DNA of 64,000 nt. Origin: Hermatobates lingyangjiaoensis. Lineage: Eukaryota > Arthropoda > Insecta > Hemiptera > Hermatobatidae. Below are positions 54,986-64,000 of the stretch, piece by piece (within the stretch, counting starts at the first letter, position 1; every line of letters starts with the position of its first letter). A model generated the notes under the pieces. That model saw nothing but the letters and a program-made list of their open reading frames with translations, was not told the origin of the DNA and searched no databases. Location of the stretch: NCBI GenBank assembly GCA_026182355.1, contig JAPFBL010000560.1:62001-126000 (forward strand), in the 5' to 3' direction. The translations under genes were made by a program, and so were the position numbers.

Positions 54986-55299
54986 ATAATGTAAAAAATA
55001 TTTTAAATCATCAAGCTTATTGAAAATTAAAGAAAATGTTATATCATTGTTAAAAATCTCCTGGGATTGAAACATTACAAAGTTGATATTAGTGTAGAGG
55101 TATTTGGATCAATTATAGTAATTAACTTCCATCATACCGTTTATTTTCACGAAGAAAGTGTATTAATATGATTAAAAAAAACAGGATAACAGAGATAATA
55201 AGCTGTGAGGTATATTATAATTACAGTAATACAAATTGTTTCATAGCATGTTAAAAATCTAATTTGCCTAAACTTTAATTTACTAAGGAGAAAGGAGTC

Positions 55300-55735
55300 C
55301 GGAGACTATTTTCCGGAAGTGCATAGGGTCTAAAAGCGCTAACTAGTGGGATCCAACCTCCCACAAGTGCATCTAAGGACCCGAAGAAGACCGTCACGAA
55401 GAAGCAGAAAGGAAGTTACTTTCTTCTGAAACGTAGGGAGCGTGAATGAACATTATCAATAATGGTTTATGCAGATTCTGCAAAAAAAGAGGAAGAAACA
55501 CCGTTGCACCTGCTGACTGACTGCAAAGCAACTTTACTACACAGAGGTAGGTGCTTCGGTACACTCAACAAAAACCATAGAAAAACTTTTACCGCTGGAA
55601 CCAGCAAAAGTGCTGAGCTTCTTGGAGGCGTTGAAGCTAACTGCTGGGGTAATTTAGTACAGAAGATGGGAAGAACAATACTTTTTTTTTTAAGACGCAG
55701 TGCTATAGTCACCCTCAAATAATAACAAAAAAAAA
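55300..55735 (+). mobile_element. Non-LTR retrotransposon 3' fragment, best copy
   Basis: The frame includes FCKKRGRNTV in one phase and EEETPLHLLTDCKATLLHRG in another, followed by AELLGGVEANC; the E-E-T-P-x-H-L-L-x-x-C pattern with upstream Cys residues is the zinc-knuckle tail of reverse transcriptase ORFs. A T-rich tract and poly-A close the 3' end. Confidence 0.7.
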
Positions 55736-56136
55736 AAAGGTAGTCACAAATCTTGGCGTGGTCAAGATTTGGGATCAAGAAGTGACTTGAGTAGTGCGAT
55801 ATTTATTGTTTTGAGGAAACAATATTTTATCGTTTGTTGAACACTTAAGACAGTGTCTTCGGTCATCTTATCAATGCACTGATTTGTTTATCAATCGAAA
55901 TCCAAAAACATCGCACCATCTCAAACTGTGACAGAAGAATTGTTAATATAATCATGAAAAAAAGGTTTTCTTATAAGTGTGAAGACAGTATAATGAAGTT
56001 TTCTGAGTTTAATTTGATTTTTGTTTTCAATAAAAATTATTTAATTTAAATGTTCTTATATTATTTTCATTGCTATAAATATTATTCATAAATTATGATT
56101 GGCATGCATTTTTATAAGATATATTTCTTTCACCAT

Positions 56137-56307
56137 AAAAAAAGTGACTTTCCCGTCATGCATAATTCTTCCCAAACAATAGGGATCATCTACACTGTGG
56201 GGCACATTTTTGTTTAAATTATCAACTTGATCCATCAAAGATTCTGGACTGTAGCATGGTAACAAGCAATGTTAACATACTCACCCACACAGACACACAC
56301 ACAAACA

Positions 56308-56341
<34 letters not shown>

Positions 56342-56360
56342 ACACACACACACTCACACA

Positions 56361-56417
<57 letters not shown>

Positions 56418-56580
56418 TCACACACACAAACACACAACACAAACACAGAGAGAGAGAGAGAGAGAGAGAGATCGCAAAAACATCATAAAAAGACTTTTGG
56501 GACCTCAAAAACATATAATTCCGTCAAAATCTCGAGATTGAATTTTTTCACGACCACTCTACTTTACTTATAGTGAAATA
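56137..56580. repeat. Dispersed repeat with large CA/CT/GA microsatellite
   Basis: Same repeat as 603-880. The internal simple repeat has expanded to about 190 bases of CACA, CTCT and finally GAGA (56282-56471), which produces long but meaningless frames on both strands. Confidence 0.85.
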
Positions 56581-56917
56581 TTTAATTTCATGTTTAAATG
56601 AAAACAATAAAATACGCAGGAGGTCTTTTATTACACATAAATTAATAAGTTAATCAATTTATGTTTAGGATTCATAAATACCTTTCGCTATTTATTTAAG
56701 TATAAATGGAGAAAGACGCCCTGCTGAAATATGAATGCACCTACCTAATGAACAAAAATGTCTTCCTGTTAAATGTACGAGTTACGTTCAGAAGAACTTA
56801 ACTAAATAACGAGAAAAAAATATAAAATTTTTACTAAAAAGCGTTGAAATAAGAAAAATTAAAAAGTTGAGCTGTTTATTTATTCTGAATATTTACAAGT
56901 ACAATAAGGAAGGTTAC

Positions 56918-57050
56918 CTGAGGCATGAAGCCGAGCTTGTAAGGAGTGTTAGACCTGAGACTGATTGTGCCACTGGTGAGATTGTCCAAAGAGACGATAC
57001 AGTTGAGGAGAGTTGTTTTACCACACCCGCTGGGTCCCAGCAGACTGTAC
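56918..57050 (-). CDS. ABCH transporter exon with Walker A and Q-loop
   Basis: Acceptor ttgcag, donor gtaacc. The protein reads YSLLGPSGCGKTTLLNCIV, then SLDNLTSGTISLRS and YKLGFMPQ. GPSGCGKT is the Walker A (P-loop) that binds ATP phosphates, and the Q of GFMPQ is the Q-loop glutamine. It begins with the third base of a codon, so at least one earlier coding exon is required. Confidence 0.93.
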
Positions 57051-57145
57051 CTGCAATCACAGCCCTCAGTCACACATTATCGCTATGAAAATATACAACA
57101 AATGCTCTGATGTTTCTTCACATCTAAGAAATTCTTCACATTCTT

Positions 57146-57275
57146 CAGTTGGGTTTTTGACTCTGACAAAGACCGCTTGTTACGGTTGAAAGATCTTAGT
57201 CTTGTTTTCCCATTTCTTATTGTGGTTTGATCATTGATTGTTGTTTCACGTGTTTATGTGAAATCTTTACATCTA
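57146..57275 (+). mobile_element. Family A PLE, single right arm
   Basis: TTGGGTTTTTGACTCTGACA through AGATCTTAGTC and the outer end TTTCACGTGTTTATGTGAAA, with no mirror arm to the left. It lies about 95 bases upstream of the ABCH Walker A exon. Confidence 0.8.
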
Positions 57276-57574
57276 AACAGGATTCCAAACTCGTGTCTTG
57301 ACCAGAGCAAACTGAACCTTATTCTCTTTATAGGAAAACAATTATAGGAAAAATTGACTCAAAACAAAATAATTAGAGTCAATCGTTGAAGTTCACTGAA
57401 GCTAATCAGATTTATTATGTAATATCAAAAAAAAAGTGATTAATAATATTGTCTTTTCTTACAGTTTATTCATTATTATTATTATTAATTTCATATCAAC
57501 TTTTTTCTTCACCCATCTTCACAGTCAAGTTCTATGAATGCGTTTGTCTTTACTTGCATATCAGTTGTAATGTT

Positions 57575-58432
57575 ATTGCATATCAATGGTAAGGTTACAG
57601 TATATCAATGGTAAGAATATTGAATATCAAAGGTAAGGTTATTTATTGCATAATTATGGTAAGGTTAAAGTATATTAATGGTAAGAAATTGTACATCAAA
57701 GGTAAGGTTATTTATTGCAGAATTATGGTAAGGTTACAGTATATCAATGGTAAGATTATTGAAAATCAAAGGTAAGATTATTGCCTATCAATGGTAAGGT
57801 TACATTATATCAATGGTAAAATTATTGTATATCAAAGGTAAGATTATTGCCTATCAATGGTAAGATTACAGTATATCAATGGTAAAATTATTGTATATCA
57901 AAGGTAAGATTATTGCCTATCAATGGTAAGATTACAGTATATCAATGGTAAAATTATTGTATATCAAAGGTAAGATTATTGCCTATCAATGGTAAGGTTA
58001 CATTATATCAATGGCAAAATTATTGTATATCAAAGGTAAGATTATTGCCTATCAATGGTAAGGTTACAGTATATCAATGGTAAAATTATTGCATATCGAA
58101 GGTAAAGTTTTACATATCAATGGAAAGATTATTGCTTATCAATGGTAAGATTATTGTATATCAAAGGTAAGATTATTGCCTATCAATGGAAAGATTATTG
58201 CTTATCAATGGTAAGATTATTGAATATCAAAGGTAAGGTTATTTATTGCATATTAATGGTAAGGTTACAGTATATCAATGGTAAGATTTTTGAATATCAA
58301 AGGTAAGGTTATTTATTGCATATTAATGATAAGGTTACAATATATCAATGGTAAAATTATTGAATATCAAAGGTAAGGTTATTTATTGCATATCAATTGA
58401 ATGATTATTGCATATCAATGGTAAGGTCTTAG
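57575..58432. repeat. Minisatellite, unit about 19-20 bases
   Basis: About 45 units of the TATCAAnGGTAAGnTTA type. Three unit subtypes (TATCAATGGTAAGGTTACAG, TATCAATGGTAAAATTATTG, TATCAAAGGTAAGATTATTG) follow in order and form a higher-order repeat of about 60 bases between 57740 and 58080. Confidence 0.9.
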
Positions 58433-59040
58433 GTTATTGGTCTGTTGGTTAATAGTGGTCGTATGGTCTGTTCTGTCCTTAAGCCTTAGTCCTTTCTAAC
58501 ATCTATTCGAGTGATAGCGTTAACTTTTGAGTTCGCCATACAGTAACTTTTGAGGTATTCGTTAGACGAATTGCCTCCAGTACCTCTACCAAACTCTTTT
58601 TCAAAAGACACATAAGATAATCTTGTGCAAACTGCTCTTCCAATAGAATGTAAAACCTTTTGTTTCAAGCCTATAAGATGTCTTCTGTCACCAAATTTTT
58701 CTTTTATAAGATAAGTGAATGTTAGGAATTGTATCAATTTAAACTTCTTTGTAATTCTTCTTATTTTTCTGCTAATTTAGAATTTCATTAACAACTTACA
58801 TAGTTGATACGAGCGAATGTAAAAAAGTAGCAGGCCAAAAAAGAAGAAACAGCTGCAAAAAATGGAGCATAACGGGAGGGCAGGAATTTAATAAGGATTC
58901 ATCACTAATCTGCTATTTCAAATAGGATTCAAATCAAATCAATGTCCTCAAATATTTATTCCATAAAAATAACTAAAATATTTAAATAATTTGATATGAC
59001 GCAGCTAAAATCTTATTACAACTTAAAATCATTAGTTGTT
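58433..59040. other. Region with no assigned feature
   Basis: An 83-codon minus frame (58486-58737) shows no family resemblance. Otherwise AT-rich sequence. Confidence 0.4.
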
Positions 59041-59044
59041 CAAT

Positions 59045-59320
59045 CTGTAAATGTGTGGTATTTACTTATTCTGGGGTAAAATGGATAAACAGACAAAATT
59101 ATCCACACAAATGAAGTTTTATTCAATCATAACAACGCGTTTCGCACACTTTGTCTTCATCAGGGTTGGACCAGTGAAAACAACTCTACCCTTCAGCATC
59201 AAATCCTTGGTGTCTTCTTGATGATGAACACAAAGTGTTTGAAATGCGTTGTTGTTGTTGAATAAAACTTCATTTGTGTGGAGACTTTTGTTTGTTTATC
59301 CATTTTTCTTCAGAATTATT
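59045..59320. mobile_element. PLE palindrome, family N variant
   Basis: Outer arms TTCTGGGGTAAAATGGATAAAC and inverse; the left arm on minus reads CTGATGA, A, GACA stem, GTGTGC, GAA, self-complementary ACGCGT, T. The right arm core is altered (GATGATGAACACAAAGTGTT). Confidence 0.8.
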
Positions 59321-59329
59321 ACAACTTGT

Positions 59330-60585
59330 AAACAAAATCAGGTTAAATGTGCCTGTCAATGACGTTAGATTGTTCGTCATGTACACCCATTGATAGGGAA
59401 GGTCATCAGTTTAGTTCTGAGGCCACCACGCCCTTCCAAGGGAGATAACTGGAAAGGTGTCATTGACACTATAAGATAAGTACAAAACAAGCATGTATAG
59501 GGTTTATCACCAGTGCAGTAATGAAAAAATTCCATTCAGTTTACAAAATAAATAAACAGTCCTTTATTGCTATAATCAACTGTTTACATTTTTAAATGCT
59601 GTTGTTTAAAAATGAGTTTTTCTGATAAAATCCTTAGCTTATTGCTAAACATTCATTATTTTTACAACTGAATATAAATTTTAAAAAGAAAAGTATAAGT
59701 CAAAAGTATATTAGCTTTCAGCTATGAAATAATGCGTCATGGTTCATCAATGAAAGAAGGCAGTATCATCAGAGACTTGTCTGATAATAATACTTTACAG
59801 ATAGTTCAATCTGTTGTTGTTATTATTATTATTATTTTAATAATACATTTAATGATAGTAACTTTTATATAGACCACTGTTATTTTTTAAAAACACTGTA
59901 ATACATGCATTTCTAGTCGTTAATTGTGAATGGATCAGAGTGTATTCTTGAATAATTAGTGAATAACACCAAGACGTGAGATTCAATTCAGTTCTAAAAC
60001 AGTATGTCACCTTACTACGTCACAGTGTTTATATGTTTCAAGATATTAATACTTAAATCATTGTGTTTCTGAATAAACACAGTCATGGATGAAAAAACCG
60101 ACTCGTTTAATATGACTGATGTTCAATTAGCAATTATGGAAGCTTAAACATAATGACCACCCATTACTGTTTACAAAGTGGGACATTGTGTATTTCCCTA
60201 ATGTGGTGCAAAACAATAAAATGACCCAGGAATAGTAAATGGTTCAAGTGAATTGAATTAATAGCGAGTTTTGAGGTATTGTGAGCCTTGATAGGCCCAC
60301 AAACGTCACTTCCTCTGTTGTTCCTGGGAAGAAGAGTAACAACATCGAGTATTAGAAGTCAAAATAAGCACCCTTCGACTGAGCGACAAGTGGTGCGAAT
60401 TGCTGTCATTTGCTCAGGTCGTCAAGGTCAAACGGTCTCGGCAGGACATCAGCTCAACGCACCGGCCAATCAAACTACAGGCAGCCGCGAGTCACCAACG
60501 AATCGCCTACGTGCTAAATATAAAACACAACAAAAATATCCAATGTACATTAATCAAAATAAAAGTTCTATTATAAATATATATA
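59330..60585. other. Region with no assigned gene
   Basis: AT-rich sequence up to 60240, then a GC-richer patch (60290-60500) with an open frame of 115 codons that resembles no family I know. It may be part of a repeat. Confidence 0.35.
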
Positions 60586-60589
60586 ACAT

Positions 60590-60780
60590 TATCTCTTTAT
60601 TTTCGGTGGAGCCTTCATCAGGAGAGATAAGATAGGGACACCAAGCACACTTGCGAAGAGAGACCAACCATCGATACGCAAGTGTGCTGGTGTCCCCATC
60701 TCAACTCTCCTGACGAAGGTTCATCTGAAAATTAGAGACATTAAGTGTGTTCGTATCTTTATTCTGTGTCTATAGTTTAC
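60590..60780. mobile_element. PLE palindrome, G-related family
   Basis: Inverted words TCATCAGGAGAGATAAGATAGG and inverse around ACCAACCATCG, and an outer CATTAAGTGTGTTC end. The right arm has CTGACGA, AGG stem, GAAAATTAGAGA. Confidence 0.7.
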
Positions 60781-60859
60781 TGTGAAACGTATATATATAT
60801 GTTCTTCTCCGATCCTTTTTTTTTTTTTTTTTTTGTTAAGATAACTCTCCTACTATATG

Positions 60860-61100
60860 TATATATATATAAGATTTTACATAAACACGTGAAATAACAA
60901 TCAATGATCAAACCACAACAAGAAAATGGGAAAACAAGACTAAGATCTTTCAACCGTAACAAGCGGTCTTCGTCAGAGTCAAAAACCCAACTCATAGACA
61001 AAAACCCGTCAGTTGGGTTTTTGACTCTGACGAAGACCGCTTGTTACGGTTGAAAGATCTTAGTCTTGTTTTCCCATATTCTTATTGTGGTTAGATCATA
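60860..61100. mobile_element. PLE palindrome, family A, between TA tracts
   Basis: Complete arms (outer TTTACATAAACACGTG, hammerhead motifs) around AACTCATAGACAAAAACCCGTCAGTTG. TA tracts lie at 60847-60872 and 61098-61118. Confidence 0.88.
61023..61065 (+). ncRNA. Hammerhead-ribozyme-like motif, family A
   Basis: GACT/AGTC, CTGACGA, A, ACCG/CGGT, GAA, AGATCT, T. The minus-strand mirror lies in the left arm. Confidence 0.7.
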
Positions 61101-61117
61101 TATATATATATATATAT

Positions 61118-61325
61118 ACTTAAAATAAACTGTGACGCAGAAACAAAGAAAACAGAGAAACAAAGGTCACCAAAGGAAACAAAGAAACGCAGAAACATAA
61201 CAAAGACTCCATTACGGTCGAAATATTGAAAAGTGAGTCTTTGTTATGTTTCTGTCTATGTGTCACAGTTTCTTTTAAGTGTAATCTGTCCTGCCGGACC
61301 GTTTTCGTTTATCATGGTATATATA
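61118..61325. mobile_element. PLE palindrome remnant, family L
   Basis: The right arm (CATTACGGTCGAAATATTGAA to TGTGTCACAGTTT) is intact. The left arm is disordered, with repeated GAAACAAAG words. It ends in a TA tract. Confidence 0.7.
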
Positions 61326-61332
61326 TATTGAT

Positions 61333-61765
61333 AAAAGTATCGACCGTGGAATAGAAACAAAACTAAAGTTTATCGGGACTCGGTCAGTTCTTCAGGTTCA
61401 AATTAAACTCTCATTGCCAATGTTTCGGTCTTTATTTAAAACCTTTTTCATAGGCAGAGGTATAAATTTTGAAACAGAAAAACTAAGTATTACATTACAA
61501 ATTATTTTACAAAGAAAAATAGTATGTGGATTTTAACAACAATTGTAGTCTGAACGTTGTTTGTAGTCTCTTCAGACTACAATTGTTGTTAAAATCCACA
61601 TACTATTTTTCTTTGTAAAATAATTTGTAATGTAATACTAGTTTTTCTGTTTCAAAATTTATACTTCTGCCTATGAAAAAGGTTTTAAATAAAGACCGAA
61701 ACGTTGGCAATGAGAGTTTAATTTAAACCTGAAGAACTGACCGAGTCCCGATCAACTTTAGTTAA
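61333..61765. mobile_element. PLE palindrome, family K
   Basis: Arms of about 200 bases, inner word TTTGTAGTCT and outer word GGGACTCGGTCAGTTCTTC with inverse. Both arms keep the degenerate hammerhead. The inner 100 bases pair almost perfectly. Confidence 0.88.
61669..61708 (+). ncRNA. Degenerate hammerhead-like motif, family K
   Basis: GCC/GGC, altered core TATGAAA, stem II GGTTTT/AAGACC, GAA, ACGT, T. The unusual core is shared with the copy at 18427, so it is a family trait and not a private mutation. Confidence 0.45.
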
Positions 61766-62393
61766 CCAATAACTATTGGTTCAAACAAATAAATAGTCTA
61801 TCCCATAAAATTGCAAAATGTACAGTTGATATTGATTTTCTGTCTGATTGTTTGAAAACGAATATTCCCTCTAACGGTTTAACCTTGAAAATGCCTGTCT
61901 CAGCCGTGCCTTATCAAGTTAGGTGTCAAGTATCCCAGTTTGGTTTTATCGTTTCCCTTCAGTTATCTCATGTAACACGAGGGTAATTATCTTCAACTCA
62001 GCACGTTTTCTTTTTAGTCAAATTTCAGCTAACATTAAAATCCTTTTATCCATCTTTTCCTGTCATTTAATAGAAATTAATCAACGGCTGTTAGTAATTC
62101 ACACTTATCTTACTAATAAACGCCATTCTTTTTTTAAAAAAAACTTTCTAATTTATACAATAGTTATTTAAAGGCTGGCATTTCGCTCCTTTTCCTGCTG
62201 TCTTTCCTCAGTCCTTGTTTCCTTCCTTCCGGGTTACCGATCCACGGCGTGAGCCCAATAGTCTGTCATTACCTTTTGTTCCCTCTACACCTGATCCGCA
62301 ATAGAATTATTCAAGTTACCCCACTCCAGCTCCAGTTTACCAAATAATAAAGTTTTTTTCACCTCCCCTTCCAATACTAGTGACTTTCATCTC

Positions 62394-63341
62394 GTGCGAC
62401 CTATTTCTCCCGTTCAACACCCAGAAGCTGTCCTTCATCTCTCATCATCTGTATCTCCCTCGCCTAATCGATCCTCTGGCCCCTTGCTTCTCCAACTAGC
62501 TCCCCCAACAATATTATCGGTAACATTTCTTCCCACATCCTTTCACCCACTCAAGAAATTATCCTCTCAAAAGGACTCTACTTTTGTTCAGTGCCCAAAG
62601 TCAATCCTGTCAGACTTCTCGAGGATGTCTAAATGTTCTGTCAAGCCTTCCGCTGGCAGTTCTATTGGAATTCCGAAGGAGACAATCTGTCGTCCGGTAA
62701 CTGTAGGATTCGCCCCTCCCTTTGTAAATTTAATCTCCCTTCATCCCCCGAACCTACACCACTTCCTGCATCTCATCCACTACAGCCTCCATCACTCTAT
62801 TGCTGAAATCAGCAAGGTACATCGACTCAAGCCTGAGGGAAGAAGACTGCGAGGCCGACCACGGAAAAGATGGCTGGACGACGTGAAGGACGATTTGCGG
62901 AGTCTCAATGTGAGGCAATGGAGAAGGAAGGCACAAGACAAGGACGAGTGGAGGAGGTTGTTAAGGAGGCCCGAACTCTTCAAGGCTGTAGCGTCACGAG
63001 TAGTAGTAGTAGTAAATGTAATGTTTCCACGGAAAAGATGGCTGGATGACGAGGAGGAGGATTTGTGGAGTCTCAATGTGAGGCAATGGAGAAGGAAGGC
63101 ACAAGACAAGGACGAGTGGAGGAGGTTGTTAAGGAGGCCCGAACTCTTCAAGGCTGTAGCGTCACGAGTAGTAGTAGTAGTAAATGTAATGTTTCCACGG
63201 AAAAGATGGCTGGACGACGTGGAGGAGGATTTGCGGAGTCTCAATGTGAGGCAATGGAGAAGGAAGGTACAAGACAAGGACGAGTGGAGGAGGATCGTTA
63301 AGGAGGCCCAAGCTCTCAAGGGTTGTAGCGCCACGAAGTAG
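62394..63341 (+). mobile_element. Open frame with threefold in-frame repeat of a retrotransposon tail
   Basis: The frame begins at a GTG, so the true start is unknown. Residues 1-150 are Pro/Ser-rich and unassigned. Then comes GRRLRGRPRKRWLDD, a motif common at the C-terminus of arthropod non-LTR reverse transcriptase ORFs, followed by LRSLNVRQWRRKAQDKDEWR. That 56-residue block is repeated three times (unit 168 bases, from about 62861, 63029 and 63197) and the frame survives because 168 is divisible by three. The repeats are separated by VASRVVVVVNVMF. The last copy ends naturally (RIVKEAQAL). Confidence 0.7.
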
Positions 63342-63345
63342 TAGT
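62861..63345 (+). repeat. Tandem repeat of 168 bases, three copies
   Basis: The ACGGAAAAGATGGCTGGA start recurs at 62861, 63029 and 63197. The copies differ at only a few positions, so the array is recent. Each copy ends in a (GTA)n run. Confidence 0.92.
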
Positions 63346-64000
63346 AATAGTAGTTAAAGTACATAAAAATTGTAGGTTATATTAGCGAATTTTAATTTTT
63401 CATTATAGTTTTTGTGGTTTCTAATAATTTTTTATGATTACACGTACTTTAGTAAAACTGCTGAAACATTCCTGCAAACCTGATTCAAGACAATGTTATA
63501 ATTTTATCTTTTTATCCCGTAGTCTTTGACTGTTGGGCAGAACCTGGCATTTCACGTTAAATCACAGATACACATAGAATATTTAATTATATGATTATAA
63601 AATTTCATAAAATTAATTAATTATTCATAAATAATAAGGCAAAGGCCTATGATGAAACTCGCAAAAGTTAAATTCAGTAATACATTTCATTATTTATAAT
63701 ATTAAGTCAGTGGTACACATAAATTTGTTTTTAATGCAATTAGTAAGTCAAGTTACGTATTAATTTTAATTGTTGCTTAATATAATTCATGTTTGGACGT
63801 GAGTGGGAGTAAACTAGGGGTTGCAGGCACTTATTAACAACTGTATTTAGAAAAGACCTTGAACTGAGCTGAACTCGAAAAATTATTTCTCTCTTGTTTC
63901 CTATTATTTTTTTAAATGAAATTTAAAAAAAAACATAATATTAGGTTTTAAATCACTCTTTCTAATTACTAGTGGGAAATATGTGCATTGTTTAAAAACG
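63346..64000. other. Right edge with no assigned feature
   Basis: AT-rich DNA. I looked on the minus strand for the missing N-terminal ABCH exon and did not find one. Confidence 0.45.

Larger units (their letters stand above)
22536..57050 (-). other. Gene span: ABCH-type ABC half transporter (14 exons seen, 5' end outside window)
   Basis: Fourteen minus-strand exons give about 638 residues of an ATP-binding cassette half transporter with the nucleotide-binding domain first and the membrane domain second, the ABCG/ABCH layout. In order: Walker A GPSGCGKTT, Q-loop GFMPQ, helical part, signature MSIGQQRR, Walker B LLIL-DEPTVGLDP, H-loop IITTHYIEEA, linker, first membrane span (near RNILLMFFLLTLPF), an extracellular Cys-containing loop, then a hydrophobic bundle ending KKRIS. 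Phrases such as FAVALIHRPDLLIL and WPIEGIH are typical of ABCH. ABCH proteins are tied to cuticular lipid barriers and xenobiotic efflux in insects; the substrate here is unknown. All exon joints keep phase except for one extra base in Walker B. The N-terminal beta-strand exon before Walker A is not found up to 64000. Confidence 0.9.

Noticed and set aside
56256..56573. Long Thr/His-rich and Ser/Leu-rich open frames on both strands
   Set aside because: They are translations of CA, CT and GA microsatellites.
57575..58432. CRISPR array, suggested by regular short repeats
   Set aside because: Units are contiguous with no unique spacers, and the DNA is eukaryotic with spliced genes.
58486..58737. 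Possible N-terminal ABCH exon
   Set aside because: The peptide does not resemble the beta-strand region before Walker A, and no donor in the required phase was found.
62792..63364. A 190-codon minus-strand frame rich in Ser/Leu
   Set aside because: Antisense shadow of the 168-base repeat encoding the retrotransposon tail.

Overview
The window looks like nuclear DNA of an arthropod, probably an insect. It is very AT-rich, its genes are split by kilobase introns with GT/AG borders, and one gene belongs to the ABCH transporter class, which is best known from arthropods. I cannot name the species from sequence alone. Only two host genes can be supported. They are convergent: their stop codons face each other across about 1.87 kb (20669-22535), and nearly everything else lies in or around their introns.

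Gene 1 (plus strand, 3413-20668, seven exons) encodes a secreted histidine acid phosphatase of the prostatic/lysosomal/venom type, about 412 residues. It has a signal peptide, an RHG active-site motif at the start of exon 2, an HD motif in exon 6, and a conserved Cys-rich C-terminus. Reading phase is kept across all six introns, and an AATAAA follows the stop.

Gene 2 (minus strand, 57050 down to 22536, fourteen exons seen) encodes an ABC half transporter of ABCH type: nucleotide-binding domain first, then the membrane domain. The N-terminal exon or exons lie beyond the right edge. The exons splice in phase except at one place. Exon 50546-50654 carries one extra base inside Walker B, and the same exon has a degenerate signature (MSIGQ in place of LSGGQ). 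The gene is therefore either a young pseudogene or has a base error here.

The introns and flanks are packed with mobile DNA, dominated by Penelope-like elements (PLEs). Two loci (27.0-30.1 kb and 43.5-44.6 kb) keep PLE protein parts: the N-terminal ORF and the GIY-YIG endonuclease. Around them are dozens of short non-autonomous relatives from at least a dozen sequence families. Most share one design: two copies head to head as a palindrome, each arm carrying a hammerhead-ribozyme-like motif (CTGANGA, one spacer base, hairpin stem II, GAA, a self-complementary stem III, then H), with the outer ends often in (TA)n tracts. Other mobile DNA includes a palindromic mariner nested in a PLE with a clean TA duplication, several hAT elements (one with a perfect 8-bp target duplication), a Helitron, non-LTR retrotransposon 3' ends, a MITE, and several tandem repeats.

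The most interesting system is the (TA)n-flanked palindromic hammerhead PLEs. Hammerheads in PLEs are known. The regular two-armed palindrome with common outer ends, unequal inward reach and microhomology to (TA)n suggests retrotransposition primed from both sides of a break in a TA microsatellite. That mechanism is inference.
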